Shown one piece after another: positions 36,146-45,939 of a DNA stretch of 64,000 nt (its first letter is position 1; every line of letters starts with the position of its first letter). The stretch spans positions 1,092,604 to 1,156,603 of the forward strand of contig NZ_KI669454.1 in assembly GCF_000507845.1 (NCBI RefSeq), in the 5' to 3' direction. The DNA is from Helicobacter macacae MIT 99-5501. GTDB lineage: Bacteria > Campylobacterota > Campylobacteria > Campylobacterales > Helicobacteraceae. A program made the translations under genes and the position numbers. Under the pieces are notes generated by a model. That model searched no databases and was not told where the DNA came from. It saw only the letters and a list, made by a program, of their open reading frames with translations.

Positions 36146-37150
36146 ATGAGTTTTATCGATGACATTAAAGCAAAGGCAAAGGCAGATATTAAAAAAATCG
36201 TGCTCCCAGAGACAAGCGACATACGCACGCTAGAAGCGGCGAGCACGATTTTAGCAGAGGGCTTTGCAGAGGTGATTTTGGTAGGCGATGAGGGCGAGAT
36301 AAACTCACGCGCTAAAGACAAGGGCTTAAATGTATCCAAAGCAGAGTTTATAAACCCCACTAATAGCCCGCTTTTGGAGGAGTTTATCAAACTTTTTGTA
36401 GAATTGCGCGGGGCAAAGGGAATGGATAGTGCGCAAGCAAAAGATTTGCTCCTTAATAATCCTTTGTATTTTGGCGTGGCGTTGGTGCGAAGTGGCAAGG
36501 CAGATGGAATGGTGGCAGGCGCGATAAATGCCACCTCTGATGTGCTACGAGCGGGACTGCAAATCATCGGCACGGCAAAAGATTCTAAAATCGTATCGAG
36601 CTTTTTTGTGATGGTTGTGCCAAATTGCGACTTTGGGCTTAATGGGACATTTGTGTTTGCTGATTGCGGATTGGTGCAAAATCCTAGCGCAGAGGAGCTC
36701 GCACACATTGCCATTAGCTCGGCAAAGAGCTTTGAAGCCCTTACCAAAGCCACGCCCTATGTGGGATTGCTAAGCCACTCCACTTATGGTAGTGCCAAGC
36801 ACGCCGATGTGGATAAAGTGATAGAGGCGCGTGATATTGCCAAAAAGCTCGCGCCACACATTGCTATTGACGGGGAACTTCAGCTTGATGCGGCAATCGT
36901 GCCAAGCGTGGGAGAATCTAAAGCAAAAGGCTCAAATGTCGCAGGCAAAGCAAATGTGCTGGTATTCCCTGATTTAGATTCTGGAAATATCGGCTACAAA
37001 CTCGTCCAAAGGCTCGCTAAGGCAGAAGCGTATGGTCCTATCACGCAGGGAATGGCAGCCCCTATCAATGACTTATCGCGCGGGTGTAGCGCACAAGACA
37101 TTGTGGGTGTAGCTGCACTTACCGCCCTACAAGCACAAGGCGCGAAGTAA
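36146..37150 (+). CDS. pta: Phosphate acetyltransferase
   Basis: Interconverts acetyl-CoA and acetyl phosphate. 334 residues, the short single-domain type without the DRTGG/regulatory N-terminus of E. coli Pta. Conserved parts: KIVLPETSDIRTLEAA at the start, SGKADGMVAGAINATSDVLRAGLQ in the middle, and LVFPDLDSGNIGYKLVQRL with QGMAAPINDLSRG at the end. AGAGGTG precedes the ATG. No acetate kinase gene follows; mnmE comes next. Confidence 0.96.
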   Translation: MSFIDDIKAKAKADIKKIVLPETSDIRTLEAASTILAEGFAEVILVGDEGEINSRAKDKGLNVSKAEFINPTNSPLLEEFIKLFVELRGAKGMDSAQAKDLLLNNPLYFGVALVRSGKADGMVAGAINATSDVLRAGLQIIGTAKDSKIVSSFFVMVVPNCDFGLNGTFVFADCGLVQNPSAEELAHIAISSAKSFEALTKATPYVGLLSHSTYGSAKHADVDKVIEARDIAKKLAPHIAIDGELQLDAAIVPSVGESKAKGSNVAGKANVLVFPDLDSGNIGYKLVQRLAKAEAYGPITQGMAAPINDLSRGCSAQDIVGVAALTALQAQGAK

Positions 37151-37188
37151 GCGCAAGTAATAGAAGCCGATAAAAGCAATAAATAAAA

Positions 37189-38841
37189 ATGCCAATAAAG
37201 CAAGAATCTAGCCCACACCTTAGCTCACAATGCTCTAGTGATACACAAGACACAATCGTAGCAATATCAACGCCAAATATTGCAGTAAGTGGTGGGGCTA
37301 ATCGTGGAGCGGGTAGTGTGCTAGGAGGGGGCATAGCCATAGTTCGCTTAAGCGGCACACAAGCCCTAAAAATCGCTTCTCTCATTGCTGTGCCTGTAAA
37401 AAACAACACTTTAAACACTAACTCCAAAAATCCAAGCAATCAAATAATTAACCAAAAAGCTAATCAAAAAACTAACCAAGAATCTAGCAAAGACAAAAAT
37501 CAAATCCCTACACAAAATCCAAGTGCCACACAAGCACAAAATACAAATTTCACGCAACACCAAGCAAAATCAAAAATAGATTTTATCGATTTATCCCCAC
37601 GCCACGCTACGCTGTGCAATGTCTATGACAAAGAGGGAATCTTGCTAGATGAAGCTATCATCATCTACTACAAATCCCCCCATAGCTACACTTGCGAAGA
37701 TGTCATCGAAGTGCATTGCCACGCAAGTGATATTATCGCACAAAAGGTGCTACAATCCTGCTTGCACTATGGTGCTAGGCTCGCACGCGGGGGGGAGTTT
37801 ACCAAGAGGGCGTTTCTAAATGGACGCATTGACTTATCCCAAGCAAACGCTATCGCTCAAATGATAGCTACTAAAGATGCCTATCTGCAAAGTGCCCTCA
37901 TATCCCAGCTAAAAGGCTCGCTAGGGGATTTTGTGCGTGAGGTGCGTGAGGTGCTGTATTTCGCGCTTGCAAGTGCGGAAGTGATGATTGATTATAGTGA
38001 GGAGGATATTCCAAGCGAGCTTATAAGCGATATACGCACCAAGCTAGAATCCTTGCGAGTAAGGCTTGCTAAAATCTATGATTTTTCCACCACTAGAGCC
38101 AAAATCGGCAACGCGTGGAAGCTAGCAATTATTGGCAAACCAAATGTCGGCAAATCTTCGCTTCTAAATGCGATTTTGCTCCAAGAGAGGGCGATTACCT
38201 CAAATATCGCAGGCACGACACGCGATAGAATCGAAGAGGAAATCATAATTGACGGTAGCATTGTGCGTCTTATCGACACCGCAGGCATACGCACTAGCAC
38301 AGATATGATAGAATCCAAAGGCATACAGCTAAGTTTGCAAGCCTTGCAAGAAGCAAATATTGTCCTTGCGATTTTTGATAGCTCACGCCCGCTAGATAGC
38401 GAGGATACTCAAGTGCTAGACGCGCTAAGCAAAAACAAAAAAGACAAAAAAATCTTAGCTATTTTTAACAAAAGCGATTGCAAAAATGTCCTAAAAAACC
38501 AAGACATAAAGCGTATAGAAAATCTATGTGATGAAAGCCTATCCATAAGTGCGCTAGATGTCGAGCACACTGCACACACACTACAAGAGAAGCTAAAAGA
38601 AATCATTGCCAAAAGTAATCTAAATGGCGAAGTGATTTTAAGCGCGTCCTATCAGCTAGAATCCCTAAAAACAAGCATTGCCAATCTTGATTTAGCATTG
38701 CAAAGGCTAGATACAAGTGAGCTAGAGCTATTTGCTTATCACATAAAAGATACGCTAGAATCTATCGGGCAAATCACTTCGCCATATACAAATGAGGAAA
38801 TGCTAGATAAAATGTTTTCTCAATTTTGTCTTGGCAAGTGA
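37189..38841 (+). CDS. mnmE: tRNA modification GTPase MnmE
   Basis: With MnmG, modifies U34 of certain tRNAs using methylene-THF and GTP. 550 residues, about 100 more than usual because of an Asn/Gln/Lys-rich insert (about residues 80-135) in the N-terminal domain. Also present: RGGEFTKRAFLNGRIDLSQA, the G1 loop GKPNVGKSS (from Gly316), the G2 region GTTRD, DTAGIR (G3) and NKSD (G4). The C-terminal CLGK provides the catalytic Cys. The ribosome site is weak, and the gene starts 38 bases after pta. Confidence 0.95.
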   Translation: MPIKQESSPHLSSQCSSDTQDTIVAISTPNIAVSGGANRGAGSVLGGGIAIVRLSGTQALKIASLIAVPVKNNTLNTNSKNPSNQIINQKANQKTNQESSKDKNQIPTQNPSATQAQNTNFTQHQAKSKIDFIDLSPRHATLCNVYDKEGILLDEAIIIYYKSPHSYTCEDVIEVHCHASDIIAQKVLQSCLHYGARLARGGEFTKRAFLNGRIDLSQANAIAQMIATKDAYLQSALISQLKGSLGDFVREVREVLYFALASAEVMIDYSEEDIPSELISDIRTKLESLRVRLAKIYDFSTTRAKIGNAWKLAIIGKPNVGKSSLLNAILLQERAITSNIAGTTRDRIEEEIIIDGSIVRLIDTAGIRTSTDMIESKGIQLSLQALQEANIVLAIFDSSRPLDSEDTQVLDALSKNKKDKKILAIFNKSDCKNVLKNQDIKRIENLCDESLSISALDVEHTAHTLQEKLKEIIAKSNLNGEVILSASYQLESLKTSIANLDLALQRLDTSELELFAYHIKDTLESIGQITSPYTNEEMLDKMFSQFCLGK

Positions 38842-38901
38842 TAAAGTGCAAAATGTGATAGAAGCGCAAAAGTGCGAAAATGCACTAAACAAGGAGAATC
38901 T

Positions 38902-39603
38902 ATGAGGGTTTTTGTATTTGCATTTTGTGTGGTGTTTGGAAGCGTTTGTATGAGTGTTTGTATGGCGGATTCTAGCATAAAATCTAGCCCAAAATCTAGC
39001 TTAGATTCTAGCGAGGATTTTGCACTAGAATCTAGCGCAGAGTCTAGTCAATCAAAAAGCACAAAATCTAGTAAAAAATCAAAATCCAAAAAAGATTTTA
39101 GCCCTACTTCAAATTTTGCTCTAGGGATTTTTGGCAATTTTGGCTCGATGATGGGCGGTGGAGTAGAAGCTGGTTTTTGTATCTATTGTGGCGAAGTGTG
39201 GCAGGTGCGAAATGCAATATCACTTGAAGCAAAAGGCATAAAATTACACAGCGATTCTTATGATAGCCTAGCCCTCATCGCACACGAAAAAGTCATATTT
39301 AGCGCGACACTTGGCAGCTCTTTAGCCTCACGCATAGGGTTGCCATTTTTTCGTCCATATCTGCATATTAGTGCTGGATTTGGCTTGCTAGATTCTGCCC
39401 ATACGGATTTTTCTCGCTCGCCATATTATTATGAAGTGCAAGGTGGAATGGGACACGAGTTTATCTCTCTAAAAGGGCATAGCGCGTATTTTGAAGTGGG
39501 AGGAGGAGTGGCAAACTTAAGTGCTAAAGTGCCACAAATGCTAGAAAAAACCGCATTAGGAGGGATTTTTAAAGTTTTGGTGGGAATGAGATTTTATTTC
39601 TAG
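38902..39603 (+). CDS. Outer-membrane beta-barrel protein of unknown function
   Basis: 233 residues from the ATG at 38902, which has AAGGAG five bases upstream; an in-frame upstream start at 38872 lacks one. A signal peptide (FVFAFCVVFGSVCMSVCMA) is followed by a Ser/Lys-rich spacer of about 50 residues. Then come beta strands typical of small outer-membrane barrels, ending GGIFKVLVGMRFYF with a terminal aromatic residue. Not assignable to a named family. Confidence 0.65.
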   Translation: MRVFVFAFCVVFGSVCMSVCMADSSIKSSPKSSLDSSEDFALESSAESSQSKSTKSSKKSKSKKDFSPTSNFALGIFGNFGSMMGGGVEAGFCIYCGEVWQVRNAISLEAKGIKLHSDSYDSLALIAHEKVIFSATLGSSLASRIGLPFFRPYLHISAGFGLLDSAHTDFSRSPYYYEVQGGMGHEFISLKGHSAYFEVGGGVANLSAKVPQMLEKTALGGIFKVLVGMRFYF

Positions 39604-39789
39604 AGATTTTTAGCCTAAATCTTTTATCGCGCTTTTGTGGTGGCTTGACTTGTGGCTAGCTAGTTGGCTTATGATTGTGCTTTTTTGGGTAAAATGCTCC
39701 TCTAAGGCTTTAGGCAAAATCTCTTAAAACCACTTCAATCCTTAAAGCAAAAACTGCCAAATCCAAAACCCACAAAAAAAAGGAGCAAA

Positions 39790-40815
39790 ATGAAAAATAT
39801 CAAGCTATATATATGCGTGTTTTTTATAGCTAGCACATTAGCCCAAAGCATAGAGCAAAATCAATCCACTCCGCTACAAAATCCAAAACAAGAAAAAAAT
39901 AAAGATTCTGCCAAAAAAGACACTAAAAAAACTCCCCAAAACGATGCTCAAAAAAAAGAGCAAAATAACGCACAAAGCAATACGCCAAAACCACAAACTA
40001 CCACAACCACACCACCCAAAAGCCAAACACCACTTACTTCCCCTAGTGCTATCACAGCACAAATCCCGCATATCGCTTATAATGGCACGGCATATATTTT
40101 CACTACAAATGAGGCAAATCCAAAGTCGCTAAAATTTGGCGCAAAAACGATTTCTTGGCTAGCACACCCCACAAAGACAGATACAAAAATCGCACTTGTG
40201 GGCGTGCCATATCGCGCAAATCTTGGCAAAATCACTCTAAAAGAGGGGCTTATTTTGGAAGTAAAAGCTGCCAACTACAAAAAAGAGCAAATTACAGTTA
40301 CAGATACTTCAAAAGTCCGTCCAAACGCAGCACAGCAGGAGAGAATAACGCGTGAGCTAGAGGAAGCAAACAAAATCTACCTAACGCGCACAAAAGAGCG
40401 ACTATGGAGTGAGAGATTTGAGCTACCACTAGGGAGCGTGATAACAAGCCACTATGGCAATGCTAGAATGTTTAACAACGAGGTAAGGAGCTACCACGCA
40501 GGCACGGATTTTCGCGCACTTATTGGCACACCCATAAAAGCAGCAAATGATGGCAAAATAGCACTTGCAAAGGAGAGATTTCTATCGGGCAAAAGCGTAG
40601 TCATCGACCACGGAGAGGGGATTTATAGCGCTTATTTTCACTGCAGTGAGCTAAAAGTCGCAGTGGGCGATAGCGTAAAAAAGGGACAAATAATCGCGCT
40701 AAGTGGCGATACAGGGCGCGTTAGCGGTGCGCATCTGCATTTCTCTATGATGGTGCAGGGAGTGAGTGTAGATGCACTGCATTTTATCACTACTCTAAAC
40801 GCACTATTTGAGTGA
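39790..40815 (+). CDS. M23-family peptidoglycan endopeptidase
   Basis: 341 residues: signal peptide, a long Lys/Gln/Thr/Pro-rich linker (about 20-90), a small beta domain, then a LytM/M23 domain. Zinc ligands are visible as HAGTDF (HxxxD) and HLHF (HxH), with GSVITSHYGNARMFN before them. All ligands are kept, so it should be active, cutting peptide cross-links in the cell wall; relatives (Csd/Pgp proteins) set cell shape in Helicobacter and Campylobacter. AAGGAG precedes the ATG. Confidence 0.88.
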   Translation: MKNIKLYICVFFIASTLAQSIEQNQSTPLQNPKQEKNKDSAKKDTKKTPQNDAQKKEQNNAQSNTPKPQTTTTTPPKSQTPLTSPSAITAQIPHIAYNGTAYIFTTNEANPKSLKFGAKTISWLAHPTKTDTKIALVGVPYRANLGKITLKEGLILEVKAANYKKEQITVTDTSKVRPNAAQQERITRELEEANKIYLTRTKERLWSERFELPLGSVITSHYGNARMFNNEVRSYHAGTDFRALIGTPIKAANDGKIALAKERFLSGKSVVIDHGEGIYSAYFHCSELKVAVGDSVKKGQIIALSGDTGRVSGAHLHFSMMVQGVSVDALHFITTLNALFE

Positions 40816-40882
40816 AGCAAAAATTAAATTTGCCAAAATCCAAGCCACTAGCCACAAGTCGCTAACTTAAAAGGAATCACAA

Positions 40883-42578
40883 ATGCCACAAAGAAAAATC
40901 CCACAACACTATGCAGTTTTTAAGCAAAATCTGCTAGATTTTATTCACACACCACGATTTAGGGCTATTTTTGTTTTTGGTGTCTGTCTATATCTTGTCG
41001 CGCTTTTTGCGCTATTGCGAGGGAATGCGTATTATTTAGATGATTGGGTTAGGAGTATGAATCGTCAAGGATTTAGCGGATTTTCTCGCTATATGGCGAC
41101 ATTTTTGGTAGAGGTGCTAAATCTTTTTGATGGGATTTTGGATATTTCCCCGCTTTATCAGCTGCTAGGTATTTGCTTTCTCACTCTTGCGTCTATGGCA
41201 ATTTTATACGCACTAAATGGTGGCTTTAGTTTTTGGGGAATCATCGCTTTAGCACCGCTTGGGCTAAGTCCATATTTTTTGCAAAATATCTCATATAGAT
41301 TTGATTGTGCTACGATGAGTTTCGCGCTATTGTGCGTGTGCTTGCCTTTTATCTTTCGCAAAAATCTAGTTGTGTTTTGCGCTGCGAGCGTGGTTTGTCT
41401 AGTGTTTTCATACCTAAGCTACCAAGCTGCAAATAGCGTATATATCGTGCTTTGTTTGTTTTTTATCTTTGTGATGACAGTTGAAAGTCTTAGCAAAAAG
41501 CATATTTTGGCTTTTGTGCTCTCTTGTGCGGGAAGTTTTGTGCTTGCTAGCGGGATTTACAAAGTGATTTTTGTGCGAAAAACTGATATAAACAGCTATG
41601 CTAGCGATAAAATGCTTTCTTTTAGTGAAATGTTCGGGGGGGGGGATATATGCAAACATAAGCACTTATTTTCATCACTTGCTTAGTGATATGGCGTGGA
41701 GTCCATTTATCTTTATTTTTTGCGCACTATGTGTGTTTTTTGTGATTGTTTGTTGTTTTGGGGACTTTGCTAGAGAATCTAAAAATACTAAGGCTTCTTT
41801 GCTAGGCAAAGTTTGCATATTTATTTGCGCTATTTTGTTTTTGGGCGTGAGTTTAGGTTTGTCTTTTGGGGCGTATTTGGTGCTAGAGAAGCCTATATTT
41901 GCACCACGAGTGTTTAATGGAATCGGTGCTTTTGTAGCTGTGCTTTGCTTGTTTTGTCTTAGATATTCTCAAAATGGCAAAGTTTTTAAATTTTTGGGAC
42001 GAGCTTTTGTGCTTATCCTAACCTATCAGTGTGTGCTTTATGCCAATGCCTATGGTAACGCGCTTGCAAAGCAGCAAGAATACACAATGTTTCGGGCAAA
42101 TTTGCTGATAAATGATTTGATTAAAATAAAGCCAAACCCCACTTACACCACACATTTGCAAGACAGGCGAAATCCAAACAAATGGTGGCACAAATGGAAA
42201 AAGCCAAAGCTACTCAAAGACTATGACACGATAATTTTCATAAAAGGCACTATCGGCTACACTCCTACTGCACAAGAGCTAGCGCGTAGATATGCTATCA
42301 CAAAGGCACTTTTGCCGATACATTTTGGGGAAGCATTTACCACGCCTGCAGTTTTGCAAGTCTATAAGATTCCTTATGCGATTGAAACTTTTAGCGAGCA
42401 ATCCTACCAAGAATGCACCAAAAAAGACACAAAATCTACAAGAGATTCTACCATAGATTCTAGTGCGAAAATTTTGCTAGAAAACCCTTATCACAAAATC
42501 GAAACTTATCAAGCAAAAGAATCCAAAAACGACACCCCAAAAACTTGCCTTATCGTTACACTTAAACCAAGCGAGTAA
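40883..42578 (+). CDS. GtrII-like membrane glucosyltransferase, phase-variable, OFF in this sequence
   Basis: A polytopic membrane protein of the GtrII (glucosyltransferase) type. The short loop after the first membrane segment carries the family's NAYYLDDWVRS, with acidic residues that bind the lipid-linked sugar. About ten membrane segments follow, then a soluble C-terminal domain. The frame from the ATG at 40883 (AAAAGGAA upstream) ends at a TAG at 41684-41686 because of ten G at 41636-41645. With nine G it would run to 42578, giving 564 residues. It probably decorates lipopolysaccharide or another surface glycan, with slippage switching it. Confidence 0.78.
41636..41645 (+). repeat. G10 tract that frameshifts the GtrII-like gene
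   Basis: Ten consecutive G about 250 codons into the gene. Ten is the OFF length; 9 or 12 restores one long frame. Confidence 0.9.
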
Positions 42579-42760
42579 AATCTAAAATAATTAAGCAAGC
42601 AAAATCTAAGCAACCAAAATTTAAGTAAGTAAAAAATCCTTAAGCAAATAAAATCATCAAACAAAAGAATCTTAGATTTTTTTGGTTCGCTTGGTTTTTA
42701 GATTTTGTTCTTTTTGTGGCGAGATTGCTTTTGTAGTTCTTGCTCTTTTGTGGATTTTGC

Positions 42761-44122
42761 CTAGTTGATTATTCCCTTTTTGGGTAGTAGGCTAGCTACG
42801 ATTAGCACGAGTGCCATCATTATTGTTACATAGATAAAAAATCCATTCTCCACACCTGCGTTTTTGAAATTTAGCGCGACATATTGCGCAGAGCCACCAA
42901 AAATCGCATTTGGTATCGCATAGCCAAACCCCGTGCCAAGCGCACGAATGTGCATAGGAAATAGCTTTGCTTTAAAGATTCCAGCCACTGAAGTATAAAA
43001 ACTAAGTATCACAAAAAGTGCGACTATCACGCCAAAGGCATAGTATGGATTTGCACTCACTTGCGTGCTTCCTAGCAACATAAATAGCGGGTAGATTCCA
43101 CACATTGCTAGGGTAGCAAAGATGATGAGAGACCGTTTATGCCCGATTTTGTCCCCTAGTAGCCCAAAAAGTGGCTGCATACACATAAGCAAAAATAGCG
43201 CGTAAAGCATAATATGATTTGAAGTAGTCGTGCTGATATGCGCAGAATTTATCATAAAAGTCTTTGTATAAGTTGTGATAGTATAAAACGCTAGAGAGCC
43301 ACCCGAAGTGATTCCCACCACGAGCAAAAAGGGCTTCCAGCTTTGAAGTAGTGCTTTTAGCGTGCCTCTATCCTCGTGCTTCTCTAAATCCTGCGCACTC
43401 TCTTGCATAATGCTTCTTACAAAAAGCGAACCTAGTGCCAAAACCCCACCTATGACAAACAAAATCCTCCAAGCCCACTCTTTCATCTCTGCTTCGGTGT
43501 AAAAATATAGCATTATACTGATACTTGCCACTGCCAAAAGCTGCCCACCGATGAGTGTAACATACTGAAAAGATGAGTAAAATCCGCGCTTTCCCTCGCT
43601 TGCTAGCTCGCTAAGATAAGTCGCTGCTATGCCATACTCGCCACCCACGCTTATGCCCTGAATAAGTCGCGCTATAAGCAAAAGTATCACGGCAAATTCC
43701 CCCACGCTATCTTTGCTAGGCAGAGCTGCTATCATAAAAGAGCCTAGTGCCATAAGCACTACCGAAATCACCATAGATGACTTACGCCCGATTTTATCCG
43801 CTAGAGAGCCAAAGAGCCAAGAGCCAATCGGACGCATAAAAAACCCAAGCGCGAAAATCCCAAACGCGTTTATCTGCTGAATCGTGGGATTATCCGAAGT
43901 AGAAAATGTATGCGCAAAATACACTGCGCTAAAGGCATAAATATAGAAGTCAAACCATTCTACGAGATTTCCACTACTTGCTGCGATGATAGAGCGGATT
44001 TTGGCTTGCTTTGATAGTTGGTTCGTAGCGGGTGTAGAATCTGCTTTGTCTTGTGAAGTGCCACTCTGCGAAGTAGTGCTTTGCGAAGCGGCAGTAGTGG
44101 ATAGGTTTTTAGAGTTTTGCAT
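42761..44122 (-). CDS. kgtP: MFS transporter of the metabolite:H+ symporter family (KgtP-like)
   Basis: 453 residues with 12 predicted membrane segments. The N-terminal signature GNLVEWFDFYIYAF, the loop ADKIGRKSSM and GEYGIAATYLSELA identify the MHS branch, which includes alpha-ketoglutarate permease KgtP and the proline/betaine carrier ProP. The overall look matches KgtP proteins of Helicobacter, but the substrate is an inference. The first 40 residues are a Ser/Thr/Gln-rich extension. AAGGAC precedes the ATG. Confidence 0.8.
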   Translation of the reverse strand: MQNSKNLSTTAASQSTTSQSGTSQDKADSTPATNQLSKQAKIRSIIAASSGNLVEWFDFYIYAFSAVYFAHTFSTSDNPTIQQINAFGIFALGFFMRPIGSWLFGSLADKIGRKSSMVISVVLMALGSFMIAALPSKDSVGEFAVILLLIARLIQGISVGGEYGIAATYLSELASEGKRGFYSSFQYVTLIGGQLLAVASISIMLYFYTEAEMKEWAWRILFVIGGVLALGSLFVRSIMQESAQDLEKHEDRGTLKALLQSWKPFLLVVGITSGGSLAFYTITTYTKTFMINSAHISTTTSNHIMLYALFLLMCMQPLFGLLGDKIGHKRSLIIFATLAMCGIYPLFMLLGSTQVSANPYYAFGVIVALFVILSFYTSVAGIFKAKLFPMHIRALGTGFGYAIPNAIFGGSAQYVALNFKNAGVENGFFIYVTIMMALVLIVASLLPKKGIIN

Positions 44123-44323
44123 TTTAGTCCTTTTTGTGATTTAAGTAGTTTGGAATTGTCTTTTTTGATTTTTATGGAATTTTTAAAAATCAAAAAAATC
44201 TCAAAGTGGAATCCAAAAACATTCTAGCCAAAGAGTTTTAAAACGACTAAAAATATTGCGTAGCTTTTTGTTTCTTTTTGACAAAGGGTTACAAAAATAA
44301 ACAAAATATGTTTGCTTGTGTTT

Positions 44324-45064
44324 TTACGGATTTTGCTTATTTGTGGAAAAAAGTGCCGAGCCTATGCGAAGCATATTTGCCCCGTTTTGTATCGCTAAGT
44401 CAAAATCCCCACTCATACCCATAGATAGCACACTAGCACCTGCGCTAGAGAGGCTATCATACAGCTCTTTTGTGATTGCAAAGCTATCATTTATCTTGCT
44501 TCTATCATCGCTGTGCGCACCGATAGTCATTATCCCACATAGATTGAGATTTTTGGCACGGTCTTTTATTTCTAGAAAAGCTTCTTTAGCACATTCTAGG
44601 CTAAATCCGTGCTTGCTAGGCTCATTTGCGCTATTTACTTGCAATAGCGCAGGTTGGGTTATGCCTAATTCTAGGCATTTTTCATCTATGGCTAGAGCTA
44701 ATGGTAGGGAGTCTATGGAGTGGATAAGTGCTGGGCGAAGTGCAAGGAGGGAGTTTATTTTGTTGCGTTGAAGTGTGCCGATGAAGTGCCATTTGATAGG
44801 ATTTTTATCAATAGAGTTTTTGCCAACAAGACTTTTGGAGTCTATTTCGCCAATTTTTTGCCTCAAGTCTTGGACTTTGTTTTCGCCAAAGTAGCATTGC
44901 CCTAGAGAGTGCAGAGTCAAAATCTCTTGCGTGCTGTGGTATTTTGATACAGCGATTAGCTTTATTTCGTGGGTTTTTATATTGTGTTTTTGTGCGTAGA
45001 TTTGGGAGTATTTTTGGACTTTGTCTTGGATAGATTTTAGGTTTTGTCTAAAGTCGCTTATCAT
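44324..45064 (-). CDS. yggS: YggS-family PLP homeostasis protein
   Basis: 246 residues of the YggS/PLPBP family, which binds pyridoxal phosphate and keeps its level balanced, without known catalysis. The PLP lysine is in LIAVSKYHS; GENKVQ, WHFIGTLQRNK and MSMGMSGDFDLAI-type segments are present (seen here as LSMGMSGDFDLAIQNG). A short extra stretch near residues 75-90 (Ser/Lys/Asn-rich) is unusual. An A19 run lies 66 bases upstream of its start. Confidence 0.92.
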   Translation of the reverse strand: MISDFRQNLKSIQDKVQKYSQIYAQKHNIKTHEIKLIAVSKYHSTQEILTLHSLGQCYFGENKVQDLRQKIGEIDSKSLVGKNSIDKNPIKWHFIGTLQRNKINSLLALRPALIHSIDSLPLALAIDEKCLELGITQPALLQVNSANEPSKHGFSLECAKEAFLEIKDRAKNLNLCGIMTIGAHSDDRSKINDSFAITKELYDSLSSAGASVLSMGMSGDFDLAIQNGANMLRIGSALFSTNKQNP

Positions 45065-45130
45065 TGTTTCTCTTTATCGCAAAAATAGTAGATATTTTGG
45101 TGGGGATAGTAAAAACATTCTAAAAAGTGT

Positions 45131-45149
45131 AAAAAAAAAAAAAAAAAAA
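45131..45149. repeat. A19 homopolymer tract between yggS and tRNA-Arg
   Basis: Nineteen A on the plus strand, T19 when read toward yggS. Its position 67-85 bases upstream of the yggS start puts it in or near that promoter. It also lies just downstream of the tRNA-Arg 3' end, where the minus-strand T run could serve as a terminator. Confidence 0.8.
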
Positions 45150-45175
45150 CAAAAAGTTTCAAAGAAAGTAAAAAG

Positions 45176-45252
45176 TGGTGTCCTCGGCGGGATTTGAACC
45201 CACGACCTTACGATTAGGAATCGTACGCTCTATCCAGCTGAGCTACGGGGAC
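45176..45252 (-). tRNA. tRNA-Arg (anticodon CCT)
   Basis: 77 nt with encoded CCA. The anticodon stem TACGA/TCGTA holds the loop TTCCTAA, giving anticodon CCT (reads AGG). D-loop and T-loop (GTTCAAATC) are regular. The acceptor stem GTCCCCG/CGAGGAC has one C-A mismatch at pair 5-68. It is followed on its 3' side by a T19 run. Confidence 0.95.
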
Positions 45253-45301
45253 AAGCCCCCACAAGAGGGGACAAGCCCCATAAAAATGGGGGGAAGAAGA
45301 C

Positions 45302-45586
45302 TTATTTAGCCTTAGCTACTAGGTCTTTCAAGCTCTTACCGGGCTTAAACTTAGGAACATATTTGTCCTTAGTTGTGTAAGTTTTGTTGCTGCCGGGAAC
45401 TTTACCAGTTTTGCCTTTTTGCACTGTGGCTTCAAATTTGCCAAAGCCAACTAGCTCAACAGGCTTTTTCTTGCTAAGTGCTTTTTCCACAGCTGCTACA
45501 AAAGCGTTTACTGCGTCCTCTGCACCTTTTTTGCTTGAAAACTTGCCAGCTTCTTTTACAAGTTCTACAAACTCTGCTTTATTCAT
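45302..45586 (-). CDS. hup: HU-type DNA-binding protein
   Basis: 94 residues of the HU/IHF family, a small dimer that bends and compacts DNA. The beta-arm with the intercalating Pro is in KTGKVPGSNKTY, and the conserved GFGKFE segment is present. AAAGGAG precedes the ATG. The inverted repeat CCCCAT...ATGGGG just after the stop (about 45276-45291) may act in termination before the tRNA. Confidence 0.95.
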   Translation of the reverse strand: MNKAEFVELVKEAGKFSSKKGAEDAVNAFVAAVEKALSKKKPVELVGFGKFEATVQKGKTGKVPGSNKTYTTKDKYVPKFKPGKSLKDLVAKAK

Positions 45587-45671
45587 CGTGTCTCCTTTGA
45601 GGTGAAATTTAAAGCGTGCTTATTCTATACAATTTTTTCCCTAAAATCAAGGATTTTGCGCAAAATTTTAT

Positions 45672-45713
45672 AAAAAAGTGCAAAATTTTCCCTATTTTTA
45701 GGGCATTTTGCAC
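45672..45713 (-). terminator. Terminator of the phosphomannomutase gene
   Basis: A long perfect hairpin: GTGCAAAAT pairs with ATTTTGCAC, and inside it CCCTA pairs with TAGGG. On the minus strand it is followed by TTTTTTAT, a classic rho-independent terminator. It lies 226 bases after the mutase stop and before hup. The rest of the 353-bp gap (45587-45939) holds only the hup promoter region and no gene I can support. Confidence 0.7.
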
Positions 45714-45939
45714 GATTTTTGTCCTACAAAGCCCTTTTTTACTTGATTTTTAGTTTTTAGATTTTTTATGTTTTAGCTTCTTTTTTTTTGCTTATTTTTT
45801 TGACACTTGCTAGATTTCACACGCCTTAGCATAATCCATATCATTGTGCAAAATTGTAGTGCAAAATTTACACCCCTCGCACCTCTTGCACTGCTAAAAT
45901 CCCTCCAAAAGCCCTCTTTCTAGCTCCATAGCCACACTC

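Noticed and set aside
37789..37796. G7 run in mnmE as a phase-variation tract
   Set aside because: It encodes the conserved RGGEF motif of MnmE and the frame is intact.
45276..45291. CCCCAT/ATGGGG repeat as a strong hup terminator
   Set aside because: It can form a hairpin but no T run follows on the minus strand, so it is mentioned only as possible.
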